From positions 91,919 to 155,918 of the forward strand of contig NZ_JBITTU010000009.1 of NCBI RefSeq assembly GCF_044542075.1: a DNA stretch of 64,000 nucleotides. Reading direction: 5' to 3'. Positions 17,711 to 26,561 of this stretch are shown here, in pieces. Position 1 is the first letter of the stretch. Every line of letters starts with the position of its first letter. Below the pieces are notes generated by a model. The model ran no database searches and was not told the DNA's origin. It was given only the letters and a program-made list of their open reading frames with translations. A program made the position numbers and the translations under genes. This DNA comes from Leeuwenhoekiella sp044542075 (lineage in GTDB: Bacteria > Bacteroidota > Bacteroidia > Flavobacteriales > Flavobacteriaceae).

Positions 17711-18304
17711 ATGAATAAAAAATCAAATAATTATTGCACCACAGCAGCACTATTCTTTACTCTTTTTTGCAGTATGCAATTGCTTTCACAAAAACAAGGA
17801 AGATTTCTGGATGTCTCTATAGGATTAGGTATAACTGCCCCAATGGACGAAAGTGAAACCGGCAATGAAGATTTTATAAGTACCGGGTTTTATGCACAGG
17901 GAGAATATGTAATGGGTCTTAAAACCTGGTTTAGTTTACGCCCCTATGCCGGCATTATTTTAACCACAGATAGAAATAGCTCTGAATATGCAGATGCACC
18001 TAATTATGAAGTAACCTCAAATGCTTTTTTGCTAGGTGGTAAAGCGCGCTTAGTTGCACCCATCCCGTGGGTTGCTCCTTACGTCGAGTTAGGTGTGGGA
18101 CTTTCTGCAGGATCGTTTAAAACCTTCACTCCATTTTCCTCTCTTGATAAAAAAGGCGTTTTTGTACACATCCCGGTTACGCTGGGTCTTGCTCTGGGAC
18201 CTCAAAACAATGTAGATCTTGAGTTTACCTACTACTTCCACCCTGCTTTAGAACAATTCTCGGGTGCAGCGGCTGTGGGGCTTACAGTTCCTATAAACTG
18301 GTAA
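17711..18304 (+). CDS. Small outer-membrane beta-barrel protein
   Basis: 197 residues. A signal peptide ends LLS with Gln27 next. The mature part is strand-rich with glycine-aromatic turns (DVSIGLGITAPM, FSLRPYAGIILTT, PYVELGVGLSAG) and ends in a hydrophobic strand (AVGLTVPINW) with terminal aromatic residue, as for 8-stranded OmpW/OprF-like barrels. Function unknown. Single gene; promoter not clear. Confidence 0.75.
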   Translation: MNKKSNNYCTTAALFFTLFCSMQLLSQKQGRFLDVSIGLGITAPMDESETGNEDFISTGFYAQGEYVMGLKTWFSLRPYAGIILTTDRNSSEYADAPNYEVTSNAFLLGGKARLVAPIPWVAPYVELGVGLSAGSFKTFTPFSSLDKKGVFVHIPVTLGLALGPQNNVDLEFTYYFHPALEQFSGAAAVGLTVPINW

Positions 18305-18835
18305 ATTCTAATATGTTTGATTATAGATAAGCGTAAAAGAAGCTTTTAGAATTTATATATCTTTAAGAATTAGTATAAGAAAAATCAATGAATAATCTAA
18401 TGTAATAGAAAAATCCGAATAAGTATAATGGCTTATTATTAATTGAAAAAACCTTGAATTTACTTAAAGCTTTGGAATTTGTTGCAATCAATAAAGAACT
18501 TGACCAGCTTTTACAACCAGCGACAGAATTATTGAACAAAAAATCGGAAGAAGAAAAAAAAATTAAAGAGATCGAATCTTGTATTAAAGCAATAAAGATA
18601 TAATTTAAGATGATATTGGAAAAATCTACTCTAAACTTAAATGCGCATCCTCAAAATGTGTAATCTTTTGCTATCTTTTTGAATTTCCACTTCGCAACGG
18701 GTGTGGCATTTAGAAAATTAGTTGATGAGCCTTAGCTCAATAAAGGAAAGAAAGTAGACAATATTTTAAAAGCTTCGTAAAATAGGATCTTCCTTATATC
18801 CTAAACCAGCAACTTCAATTCAACACCTATACAAA
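18305..18835. other. Non-coding or decayed region with one small open frame
   Basis: 531 bases with no complete gene. A frame from about 18409 to 18603 lacks an ATG (first possible start TTG at 18454, 49 residues) and would encode a lysine- and glutamate-rich helical peptide (NKKSEEEKKIKEIESCIKAI). Further on, short frames (around 18690-18780) are broken by stops. This looks like remnants of lost genes. Nothing can be named. Confidence 0.35.
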
Positions 18836-18836
18836 C

Positions 18837-18868
18837 GAAAAAATCCCCACGTTTCCGTGAGGATTTTT
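18837..18868 (-). terminator. Intrinsic terminator downstream of tRNA-His
   Basis: On the minus strand, AAAAATCC-TCACG and CGTG-GGGATTTTTT arms follow the tRNA 3' end by seven bases. Confidence 0.8.
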
Positions 18869-18875
18869 ACTTCCG

Positions 18876-18950
18876 GGTGGAAGATCGGTCTCGAACCGAC
18901 GACCTCCTGAACCACAATCAGGCGCTCTAACCAACTGAGCTACAACCACC
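18876..18950 (-). tRNA. tRNA-His (anticodon GTG)
   Basis: Minus strand. The anticodon arm is CCTGA-TTGTGGT-TCAGG, so anticodon GUG. The D arm (GCTCAGTTGGTTAGAGC) and T arm (GTCGG-TTCGAGA-CCGAT) fold well. The His identity elements G-1 and C73 are both present. The acceptor stem has two adjacent U.U mismatches (5-68 and 6-67). The 3' CCA is not encoded. Confidence 0.93.
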
Positions 18951-19036
18951 ATTTAAAAACATAATTCGCTAGCGATTTATGCGGGTGCAAATGTAAAGCA
19001 AATACCTATTATGAGCAATACATTATAATAAAAATT

Positions 19037-19753
19037 TTAAATCAAATCAAAAATTGAGTCTACAGCTGCGTAACGTTCTACTGTAAAGCCCTCTGCATAC
19101 TCAGTTCCTATTAATCTTCCCAGATCTTGCGCACGGTATCGTATGCTTTCCTGAAAATTCTTACTGCTTATCGGCGTATTGTCTTCTCCTGCCTTAGGAT
19201 CGTAAAACTGTGACCCATACGCCATCACAGATTGCATCTTAATATCTATAAACCCGGTAATATCTACAACTATGTCGGGTTTTAAGTTTTTCCACTGAAT
19301 GTAATGATACACATGTTTGGGTCTCCATGCCTCCTGTAGCTGCCCGTCTATATGTGTTTCAATTTTTTTGAGTCCACTTAAAAAACACGCATCACTGGTG
19401 AGTTTACTGCCTTTACCGTGATCGATATGACGGTCGTCTATGGCATTGCATAACACAATTTCGGGTTTGTACTTGCGTATAATTTCAATAATACGCAATT
19501 GCGACTCTTTGTCATTTACAAAAAACCCGTCTGCCAATCCTATGTTTTCGCGTACGCTTAAACCTAAAATTGCTGCTGCGGCTGCTGCCTCCTGATCACG
19601 TATTTCTGCAGAACCACGTGTTCCAAGTTCGCCTCTGGTTAAATCTAAAACGCCACACTTTTTACCGCGACTTATTTCTTTTGCCAGTACGCCCGCACAG
19701 GATAATTCTACATCATCGGGGTGAGCGCCAATAGCTAATATATCTAATTTCAA
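19037..19753 (-). CDS. bshB1: Bacillithiol biosynthesis deacetylase BshB1
   Basis: 238 residues of the PIG-L/LmbE zinc deacetylase family. The metal motif GAHPDDVE is at residues 9-16, and the second metal site is in IDDRHIDHGKGS. LTRGELGTRGS and IGLADGFF match the BshB1 branch. The enzyme removes acetyl from N-acetylglucosaminyl-malate, the second step of bacillithiol synthesis in the cytosol. bshA and bshC are not in the window. The upstream neighbour on the same strand is a trans-sulfuration enzyme, which fits thiol metabolism, but 209 bases separate them. Confidence 0.94.
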   Translation of the reverse strand: MKLDILAIGAHPDDVELSCAGVLAKEISRGKKCGVLDLTRGELGTRGSAEIRDQEAAAAAAILGLSVRENIGLADGFFVNDKESQLRIIEIIRKYKPEIVLCNAIDDRHIDHGKGSKLTSDACFLSGLKKIETHIDGQLQEAWRPKHVYHYIQWKNLKPDIVVDITGFIDIKMQSVMAYGSQFYDPKAGEDNTPISSKNFQESIRYRAQDLGRLIGTEYAEGFTVERYAAVDSIFDLI

Positions 19754-19962
19754 TACGTTGTTTTTTTATAAGGTAATTAAGTCGTAAAAACCTATTTAAA
19801 CTAACTCGGGGCTTTAGTTGTTTAGAGTTAGTCGTTCACTATTTAGCGTAGCTATTTAGTTTACAATATTACTTTTAAACCTACTGTCTCAACTTTTATC
19901 AATTACACTTGACTCAAAATATAATCTTTGACGTTAAACCTATTAATAAAAGTGCAAAACAG

Positions 19963-21138
19963 TTAAATACTAAAATTCAAACTATCCTTAACTACTTTTT
20001 CTAATGCTTGTTCTAAATCTGCGATTAGATCTTCCTTGTCTTCTATCCCCACCGAAAATCGTAACAAACCATCATTAATACCTTGATGCTTGCGCTCTTC
20101 TGCACTCAACAAAGCGTGTGAGGTTTGTGTAGGTGATAAAATAGTAGACTCTACCCCAGCAAGACTCATAGAAGGTTTAATAAGTTTTAATTCCTTTAGA
20201 AAGGCTGCTGTATCTAATTCTTCAGACAGTTCAAAAGATAACATTCCCCCAAAACCGCTCATTTGAGATTTTGCCAACTCATAGTCTGGATGCGACTTTA
20301 AACCCGGATAATAAACGGCCTGTATTTCCTCTTTTTTATCTAACCATTTCGCTAGCTTCTTCGCATTTTTATTCTGTTGCTTCACTCGTAATACTAGTGT
20401 TTTTAAACTGCGTTCAAGCATCCACACGCTAAAGTCGCTCAAGCTACCACCCAGATTTTTGGCTTTATGCCAGATCTGCTCCATATGTGCATTAGATGCA
20501 GCTACCGCGCCCGCAAGAATATCACTATGACCACCCATATATTTAGTAGCACTGTGTAAAATAATATCTATACCGTATTGCGCTGGATTTTGATTTACAG
20601 GTGAAGCAAATGTGTTATCAATCATAGTTACGATACCCTTAGATTTTGCAACCTCTGCAATCATTTGCATATCGGTAATGGTCATTAATGGGTTTGAAGG
20701 CGTCTCAATATATAAGACCTTAGTATTTGCCTGAATGGCTTTTTCAAAATCTTCACGAGCCAAACCATCTGTAAAGGTGTATTCAATACCCATTTTTGAA
20801 AACTCCTCTTCTACCAGATTAAAGGTACCGCCATACAGTGTTTTTTGTAAAACAATATGATCGCCGGCATTTAAAAACGCCAATAAAGCAGTACTTACCG
20901 CAGCCATACCACTACCAAAAATCATCCCAGCTTCAGTACCTTCTAAAGCGGCTATTTTTTTGTCGAGCATTTCCTGGTTAGGAGTATTAAAATATCGCGG
21001 ATAGCGCTTTACTTCAACATCTTCATAAGCATATGAAGTTGACATATATATAGGCGAAATAGCCCCTTTAAACTGGGTATCTTCCACTTCACCCACGTGG
21101 GTGCAAATTGTATTTTTTCCGAATTTAGAATTGGTCAT
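19963..21138 (-). CDS. PLP-dependent trans-sulfuration enzyme (cystathionine gamma-synthase / methionine gamma-lyase type)
   Basis: 391 residues. PLP lysine K199 lies in HSATKYMGGHSD; the phosphate-binding loop is FGSGMAAVSTALL; IETPSNPLM, MIDNTFASP and the C-terminal SLAGVESTILSP are standard for the Cys/Met metabolism family. The active-site tyrosine and arginine pair (YPRYFNTPN) is clear. Gamma-synthase, gamma-lyase and beta-lyase functions are not separable from motifs. Cytosolic. Stands alone, upstream of bshB1 on the same strand. Confidence 0.9.
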   Translation of the reverse strand: MTNSKFGKNTICTHVGEVEDTQFKGAISPIYMSTSYAYEDVEVKRYPRYFNTPNQEMLDKKIAALEGTEAGMIFGSGMAAVSTALLAFLNAGDHIVLQKTLYGGTFNLVEEEFSKMGIEYTFTDGLAREDFEKAIQANTKVLYIETPSNPLMTITDMQMIAEVAKSKGIVTMIDNTFASPVNQNPAQYGIDIILHSATKYMGGHSDILAGAVAASNAHMEQIWHKAKNLGGSLSDFSVWMLERSLKTLVLRVKQQNKNAKKLAKWLDKKEEIQAVYYPGLKSHPDYELAKSQMSGFGGMLSFELSEELDTAAFLKELKLIKPSMSLAGVESTILSPTQTSHALLSAEERKHQGINDGLLRFSVGIEDKEDLIADLEQALEKVVKDSLNFSI

Positions 21139-21267
21139 GCAACTTAATTTTAATGAGCATCTAATTTACAAAAAGCAGGAGTAAAATGACGTTAAGGCTT
21201 TATAAAATGGAAGCCAAAGGCTTAAAATAAATACACAATCTGTTTTACCTTTACCGTTCACTTTAAG

Positions 21268-21732
21268 ATGATTCTTTTGATTTTTGACACTTACAAACCG
21301 CAATATGCTACTGCTTTTGAAGCCCTTAATCTCAACTGGCTTGAACAATTTTTTGTAGTAGAACCGCACGACAAAGAGGTTTTAAGCGACCCTTCAAAAT
21401 TTATTATACAAACCGGTGGCGATATTCTGGTTGCTAAGCACGAAGATAAGGTTGTGGGCGTCGTAGCATTAATGCCCGATGAAAACGGCCTATTTGAACT
21501 TACAAAAATGGCTGTAGATGCTCAGTTACGCGGTCAAAAAATAGGACAGCAATTGTTACAATTTACCCTTGATTTTGCGCGTAAAAAAGGATTAGAAACC
21601 CTTATACTCTACTCTAACCGCAAACTGGAAAATGCAATTTACCTGTATCGTAAATTCGGTTTTATAGAGATTCCTTTAGAACAACCCAATCCTTATTTAC
21701 GGGCAGATATAAAAATGCAAATCAAGCTTTAA
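21268..21732 (+). CDS. GNAT-family N-acetyltransferase
   Basis: 154 residues. GNAT motif A is LTKMAVDAQLRGQKIGQQLLQF, with the acetyl-CoA loop RGQKIG, and motif B LILYSNRKLENAIYLYRKFGF. Small single-domain acetyltransferase of unknown substrate. The start ATG is preceded by an AT-rich region; the gene diverges from the trans-sulfuration gene. Confidence 0.88.
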   Translation: MILLIFDTYKPQYATAFEALNLNWLEQFFVVEPHDKEVLSDPSKFIIQTGGDILVAKHEDKVVGVVALMPDENGLFELTKMAVDAQLRGQKIGQQLLQFTLDFARKKGLETLILYSNRKLENAIYLYRKFGFIEIPLEQPNPYLRADIKMQIKL

Positions 21733-21807
21733 GCTTTACAATTTCTTTAGTACGTTTTCATTATTTTTCTTAGTTTCTTTGTTCTTCTAAAACTAAAAAA
21801 ATTGAAA

Positions 21808-22605
21808 ATGAGAACATTAGTACTAACAGCGTTAACAGCTACGCTTCTATTCAGCTGTAAAAATGAAAATAAATCAGAACGTTCTTCAGAACTTGAAGAG
21901 ACTGCAATGGTTTCAGACTCAACTGTGGTAGAAGCAACATTTAACATCACTCCTATTGAACATGCAACTGCAGTTTTTGATTTTGGCGATGCGGTATTTT
22001 ACATCGACCCTGTAGGTGGTGCGGCAGCTTTTGAAGGTCAGCCAAAACCTAATGTAATTCTCGTTACAGACATTCACGGAGATCACTTAAATGAAGAAAC
22101 TTTAAATGCGGTAGCAGATTCTGCAACCACGATTTTTGCACCTCAAGCCGTTGTAGATGCTTTAAAAACAGATCTTAAAAACAAAGTAACGGTTATCGCA
22201 AATGATGAAGTTAAAAGCTGGGATGGTTATGAGCTTACTGCAATACCTATGTACAACCTAAGAGAAGAAGCAAAACAATTTCACACTAAAGGTCGTGGTA
22301 ATGGTTATGTGATCGAAAAAGATGGGATGCGTGTGTATTTTTCTGGCGATACAGAAGATATTCCCGAGATGCGTAATCTTAAAGATATTGACAAAGCCTT
22401 TGTATGTATGAATTTACCTTATACTATGACCGTAGATCGCGCTGCCGATGGTGTAATTGCTTTCGCTCCTAAACAAGTGTATCCTTATCATTTTAGAGGT
22501 CAGGACGGCTTAAGTGATACCGATAAATTTAAGAGCTTAGTAAATGCTGCAGGCATTGATACCGAAGTAATTATGCTAGACTGGTACCCAAACAAAACAG
22601 AATAA
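21808..22605 (+). CDS. Periplasmic lipoprotein, metallo-beta-lactamase-fold hydrolase (UlaG-like)
   Basis: 265 residues from the ATG at 21808; a TTG two codons earlier is less likely. Signal peptide with lipobox FSC (Cys15). The MBL fold is of the UlaG/YtkL type: IEHATAVFDFGDAVFYIDPVG, the metal-binding VTDIHGDHLN (H, H-x-D-H motif), GRGNGYVIEKDG, VYFSGDTE and YPYHFRGQDG with a histidine. Likely a periplasmic metal-dependent hydrolase of unknown substrate. Own terminator downstream. Confidence 0.87.
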   Translation: MRTLVLTALTATLLFSCKNENKSERSSELEETAMVSDSTVVEATFNITPIEHATAVFDFGDAVFYIDPVGGAAAFEGQPKPNVILVTDIHGDHLNEETLNAVADSATTIFAPQAVVDALKTDLKNKVTVIANDEVKSWDGYELTAIPMYNLREEAKQFHTKGRGNGYVIEKDGMRVYFSGDTEDIPEMRNLKDIDKAFVCMNLPYTMTVDRAADGVIAFAPKQVYPYHFRGQDGLSDTDKFKSLVNAAGIDTEVIMLDWYPNKTE

Positions 22606-22620
22606 TCAATTTTAACGCTT

Positions 22621-22656
22621 AAAAATCCCGATACCTTCGTATTGGGATTTTTTTTG
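22621..22656 (+). terminator. Intrinsic terminator
   Basis: AAAAATCCC-GATAC and GTATT-GGGATTTTT arms with a CTTC loop and T-run. Confidence 0.87.
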
Positions 22657-22746
22657 CTTTTCACTCAAAGTTTACAATAGACTCGAGAAATACATTAATT
22701 TTAGATTTCGCTTAAGCGGAAATTCAACACTAATTTACATCTGTTT

Positions 22747-23874
22747 ATGAAATCTATAGTACTTGCTCTAAGTCTGTTCAGCATTATATCCTGTAAAAAC
22801 ACCGAAACAAAAACCGAAACTTCAATGACCCAATCTACAGCAAACGAAGAAGAAATCACCTCGTTTTACATAGGCACCTATACAGATGGAGCAAGTAAAG
22901 GTATTTACAAATTAGCATTAAAAGAAGACGGGAGCTTTACAGAACCAGTTCTTGCTGCTGAAGTATCAAATCCTTCATTTATAAGCTTCAATAAAAACAA
23001 AAATGTATTGCTGGCTGTTAATGAAAATGATCCCGGTACGATTGAATCCTTTCAGGTTAAAGCCGATACGCTATTGCAATTAAATCAAAGTCAAACCGGC
23101 GGAGCGCACCCGTGTTTTGTAGTTACAAATGATCAGGATTATGTTTTGGTCGCTAATTACACAGGCGGTAATGTAGGATTACTGAAACTGAAGGAAGACG
23201 GTAGTTTAAGCGAGTTACTAGATGTACAGCAACACGAAGGCAAAGGCACCACAGATCGTCAGGAAGGCCCGCACGCGCATTCTGCCTGGTTTATTCCCGA
23301 TGGTAGCGGCATTATTTCGGTAGATTTAGGAACTAACCAACTGTGGTTTTCTTCAGTCAATACTGAAACTAATAAACTGGAACCTGTAACCATTCAGAAA
23401 CTAAACTTTGAAGAAGGAGCAGGTCCGCGTCATTTGGTTTTTCATCCAACAAAAAACTTCGTTTACGTGTTGAACGAACTTAATAATACCATAAGTCAGA
23501 TTGAAACCCTAAACGGAAATTACAGTATTGTCAGCTCGACTTCAATCCTTCCGGAAGATTTTACCGACTTTACTAAAGCGGCAGACATTCACATTTCTCA
23601 GGATGGTAAGTTTGTCTATGCTTCTAATCGCGGTCACGACAGCATTTCTATTTTAGAGGTTCAGGAAGATGGAAGCTTAAAACTTGTGGCTAACGAGCCT
23701 ACAAAAGGTAAAGATCCGCGTAATTTTCAAATCACTCCAGATGAGAAATACATAATAGTAGCCAATCAAAACGGTAATAATCTGGTTTCTTACAAACGAG
23801 ATTCTATAACCGGTCTGCTAACCTATGTTGCTCAGGTAACCGCTCCTGCTCCTGTTTGTATTTTGTTTGAGTAA
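22747..23874 (+). CDS. Lactonase-family seven-bladed beta-propeller, lipoprotein (6-phosphogluconolactonase-like)
   Basis: 375 residues. Lipobox ISC at Cys16. The Lactonase (YbhE/Pgl) family signatures are FYIGTYTDGASKGIY, the YTGGNVG segment, GPHAHSAWF (catalytic-region histidines), GPRHLVFHPT, VYASNRGHDSISI and GKDPRNFQITPDEKYIIVANQ. E. coli Pgl is cytosolic; here lipidation means a periplasmic or surface enzyme, so sugar lactones outside the cytosol are the likely target. Single gene. Confidence 0.88.
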   Translation: MKSIVLALSLFSIISCKNTETKTETSMTQSTANEEEITSFYIGTYTDGASKGIYKLALKEDGSFTEPVLAAEVSNPSFISFNKNKNVLLAVNENDPGTIESFQVKADTLLQLNQSQTGGAHPCFVVTNDQDYVLVANYTGGNVGLLKLKEDGSLSELLDVQQHEGKGTTDRQEGPHAHSAWFIPDGSGIISVDLGTNQLWFSSVNTETNKLEPVTIQKLNFEEGAGPRHLVFHPTKNFVYVLNELNNTISQIETLNGNYSIVSSTSILPEDFTDFTKAADIHISQDGKFVYASNRGHDSISILEVQEDGSLKLVANEPTKGKDPRNFQITPDEKYIIVANQNGNNLVSYKRDSITGLLTYVAQVTAPAPVCILFE

Positions 23875-23952
23875 TTGAGCAAAAAGAATATAAATTATAA
23901 GTATTTAATACTTTAGGCTATACATAAACACCCAACTATTTCAATACAATTT

Positions 23953-24720
23953 ATGAAAAAACTATTCTTATTTCTAGTCGTCAGCTACTCCTTTAATTTA
24001 TGTGCTCAAACAAATAATCTTGACGGAATGTGTTTTAAAGTTTTAAAAAAAGACACTTACAATCATTGCTTACAAAGCGGGTCTGATGCTGCCATACATT
24101 TGTTTGATGTACTTCCTAAAATTAGAGATTACAAATATACAGGTGATGCTAATTATAATAATCCGAATAACAGCAACACTATATTTTATCCTTCTTATCA
24201 AAATACCGCACAAAAATATGAGCTCAAACAATATATAAAAGTAGACCAGGGTAATTCTGAAATGATTGTTACTATCACAGATTTAGATCTTGCAGATATT
24301 AAAGGTAAACAAGAATTTACAGAATCTATTGAGGGTATGAAGAAGCGTTTTAAGGAACGTGGTATTGAGATACCTGCTGAAATGGAAAATGTTTCTTATA
24401 CCGCTAACAGGTTGCAATTAATAAATAGTTTTAAAACGATGTTTAACGTGGCTAAACAGTTAAATACAGATTATTTACCTGCGGAAGGTGTGGGAATGAT
24501 GACCGTGAATTTAGACAACTTTGAAAATGCTTATGTGGTATATAAAGACTTAGAAAAAGAAGCGAATTTTAGTGCTTCTTATGCTGATAGGTATCTGTTT
24601 ACAATTCAAATTAAAAATGTAAATAAATATAATTCCTGCAATACATTAATGGCATATTTATCTCCATATCTCGCAGAAGTAGCATTAGGATCACTAGATC
24701 GAAATATTTATTTTAAGTAA
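23953..24720 (+). CDS. Exported protein of unknown function
   Basis: 255 residues. Signal peptide ends NLCA with Gln20 next. The mature part has six cysteines in spaced pairs and alternating strands and helices (IKVDQGNSEMIVTITDLDLADIKG, with an amphipathic helix at KGKQEFTESIEGMKKRFKERG). No known motif is recognised. A terminator shared with the convergent amidohydrolase gene follows. Confidence 0.65.
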   Translation: MKKLFLFLVVSYSFNLCAQTNNLDGMCFKVLKKDTYNHCLQSGSDAAIHLFDVLPKIRDYKYTGDANYNNPNNSNTIFYPSYQNTAQKYELKQYIKVDQGNSEMIVTITDLDLADIKGKQEFTESIEGMKKRFKERGIEIPAEMENVSYTANRLQLINSFKTMFNVAKQLNTDYLPAEGVGMMTVNLDNFENAYVVYKDLEKEANFSASYADRYLFTIQIKNVNKYNSCNTLMAYLSPYLAEVALGSLDRNIYFK

Positions 24721-24762
24721 TCTCAATTATTTTATATACGTATTGTGGTCGCATTAAAATGA

Positions 24763-24809
24763 CAAAAAAAAGCACCCTTCTGAAAAAAATCAGAAGGGTG
24801 CTTTTTTTG
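24763..24809. terminator. Strong bidirectional terminator
   Basis: AAAAGCACCCTTCTGA and TCAGAAGGGTGCTTTT arms with short A-rich loop between two convergent genes; A-run and T-run on the two sides. Confidence 0.92.
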
Positions 24810-24826
24810 TTAGATGTTATTAGAAT

Positions 24827-26461
24827 CTACTTTACTTTTTTACCACCTAACCAGGTTTGATTCACTTTTAGATTGGGAATTAAATCTTCTTCAACAGTCA
24901 TAATATCTTCATCCATTAAAATAAAATCTGCAAACTTACCCACTTCAATACTTCCTTTTTCAGCTTCTTCAAAATTAGAAAATGCAGCCCAAACGGTCAT
25001 TCCACGTAAAGTTTCTTCACGAGTTAAGGCATCTTTCATTTGAAAACCGTTTTCTGGAAATTGCTTTAAATCTTTACGGGCAACCGCTGCGTAAAATGTA
25101 TAAAACGGACTCACCTGCTCTACCGGAAAATCGGTTCCCAGAGCGATAACACCAGATTCTTGGAGTAATCGCTTATATGCATAAGCACCTTTCATACGAC
25201 GTTCTCCTAAGCGATCTTTTGCCCAGTACATATCACTAGTAGCGTGTGTAGGTTGTACAGAAGGTAAAATGTTATCGTCAAAATAATCAAAGTCTTCCTG
25301 TGAAATAATTTGCGCGTGTTCTATCTTCCAACGCTTATCTGACTGACCTTTTAAAGCTTCGGTATATGCATTAAGAATAACAGTATTTGCAGAATCACCT
25401 ATAGCATGCGTATTCATTTGAAAGTTTGTCTTAGCCAGTTTTTGAGCCAGTTTATACATACTATCAACAGGAGTAACTAAAGCGCCATAATGCCCGTCAC
25501 GATCTGCGTAAGGTGCTCTCAAAGCTGCGCCACGAGAACCTAAAGCCCCATCACCATACACTTTTACAGAACGCACATTCATTTTATCGGTTTTTAGAAT
25601 ACCGCGTTTTAGAAAATAGTCAACGTCTGCAGGTGTATTGCTTATCATCGCATACATACGCATATCTAAGCCTCCCGCTTGTTGTAAGCTATCTATAAGC
25701 AGAATGGTATTGCGATCTAAGCCGGCATCATTTACGGTTGTAAGACCATAATCAAAACAGTATTGTTGCGCATCTTGCAACGCCTTTACTTTTTGATCGC
25801 GGGTCATTTGCGGCATAATAGCCGTAATCAGATCCATAGGATTATCAATGAGTATCCCGGTAAGTTCCTTACCGTCGCGCATAATCTCACCACCTTCAGT
25901 CTGTGTTGTTACATCTATTTGCGCCAGGTCTAAAGCTTTCTGATTTACTAACAAAGCGTGACCGTCTATACGTTGTAACGCAACCGGTGTATCAGGAAAA
26001 AGTGAATCTAATTTTTTCTTATTCGGAAACTCTTTTTGTTCCCAGTCGTTTTGATCCCAACCTCTTCCGTAGATAAATTCTGAAGGATTTTCTTTTTGAA
26101 AAGCAACAACTCGTGCCACCACCTCATCAAAACTTGTAGTACCTACTAGATCTACATTCTGCAGCGATTGACCAAATCTATAAAAATGGCAATGGGCATC
26201 TATTAGACCCGGAAGAATGGTTTTTCCCTGAGCATCAAGAACCTCTTTTGCAGAGTATTTTGCCTGCAAAGAATCTGATAATCCTATTGCTACAAACTTC
26301 CCATCTCGCACAGCAAAAGCTTGTGCTTTTGAAAACTGAGCATCTACTGTATAAATATTTGCATTAATTACGAGAAGATCTACACTCTCTTTTTCAGTTT
26401 TTTTATCCTGGCAACCTACCACTACAAAGAGACTTAAGAGTCCCAACAAAGCAAAACGCAT
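24827..26461 (-). CDS. Amidohydrolase family 3 protein (YtcJ-like), lipoprotein
   Basis: 544 residues from the ATG at 26461; a longer frame from 26497 adds 12 unlikely residues. Lipobox VVGC (Cys17). Metal-site motifs: GLIDAHCHFYRFG, KVYGDGALGSRGAALR, NTHAIGDSAN, KIEHAQI and ALGTDFPVEQVSPF. The first ligand set is H-x-H, then Lys/His/His/Asp, as in N-substituted formamide deformylase-type enzymes. It hydrolyses an amide or imide in the periplasm; the substrate is unknown. A-rich tract directly ahead of the ATG. Confidence 0.88.
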   Translation of the reverse strand: MRFALLGLLSLFVVVGCQDKKTEKESVDLLVINANIYTVDAQFSKAQAFAVRDGKFVAIGLSDSLQAKYSAKEVLDAQGKTILPGLIDAHCHFYRFGQSLQNVDLVGTTSFDEVVARVVAFQKENPSEFIYGRGWDQNDWEQKEFPNKKKLDSLFPDTPVALQRIDGHALLVNQKALDLAQIDVTTQTEGGEIMRDGKELTGILIDNPMDLITAIMPQMTRDQKVKALQDAQQYCFDYGLTTVNDAGLDRNTILLIDSLQQAGGLDMRMYAMISNTPADVDYFLKRGILKTDKMNVRSVKVYGDGALGSRGAALRAPYADRDGHYGALVTPVDSMYKLAQKLAKTNFQMNTHAIGDSANTVILNAYTEALKGQSDKRWKIEHAQIISQEDFDYFDDNILPSVQPTHATSDMYWAKDRLGERRMKGAYAYKRLLQESGVIALGTDFPVEQVSPFYTFYAAVARKDLKQFPENGFQMKDALTREETLRGMTVWAAFSNFEEAEKGSIEVGKFADFILMDEDIMTVEEDLIPNLKVNQTWLGGKKVK

Positions 26462-26511
26462 ATTTATTTTTTTTTTACGAAAGTACAAATTAAGCATGTA
26501 TCTCCTAAAAC

Positions 26512-26539
26512 AAAAAACTCCCGAAATTCGGGAGTTTTT
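26512..26539 (-). terminator. Intrinsic terminator
   Basis: ACTCCCGAA and TTCGGGAGT arms with an A-run and T-run; ends the barrel/TPR transcript on the minus strand. Confidence 0.85.
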
Positions 26540-26561
26540 AAAGATTTTATTTTACTAAAAA

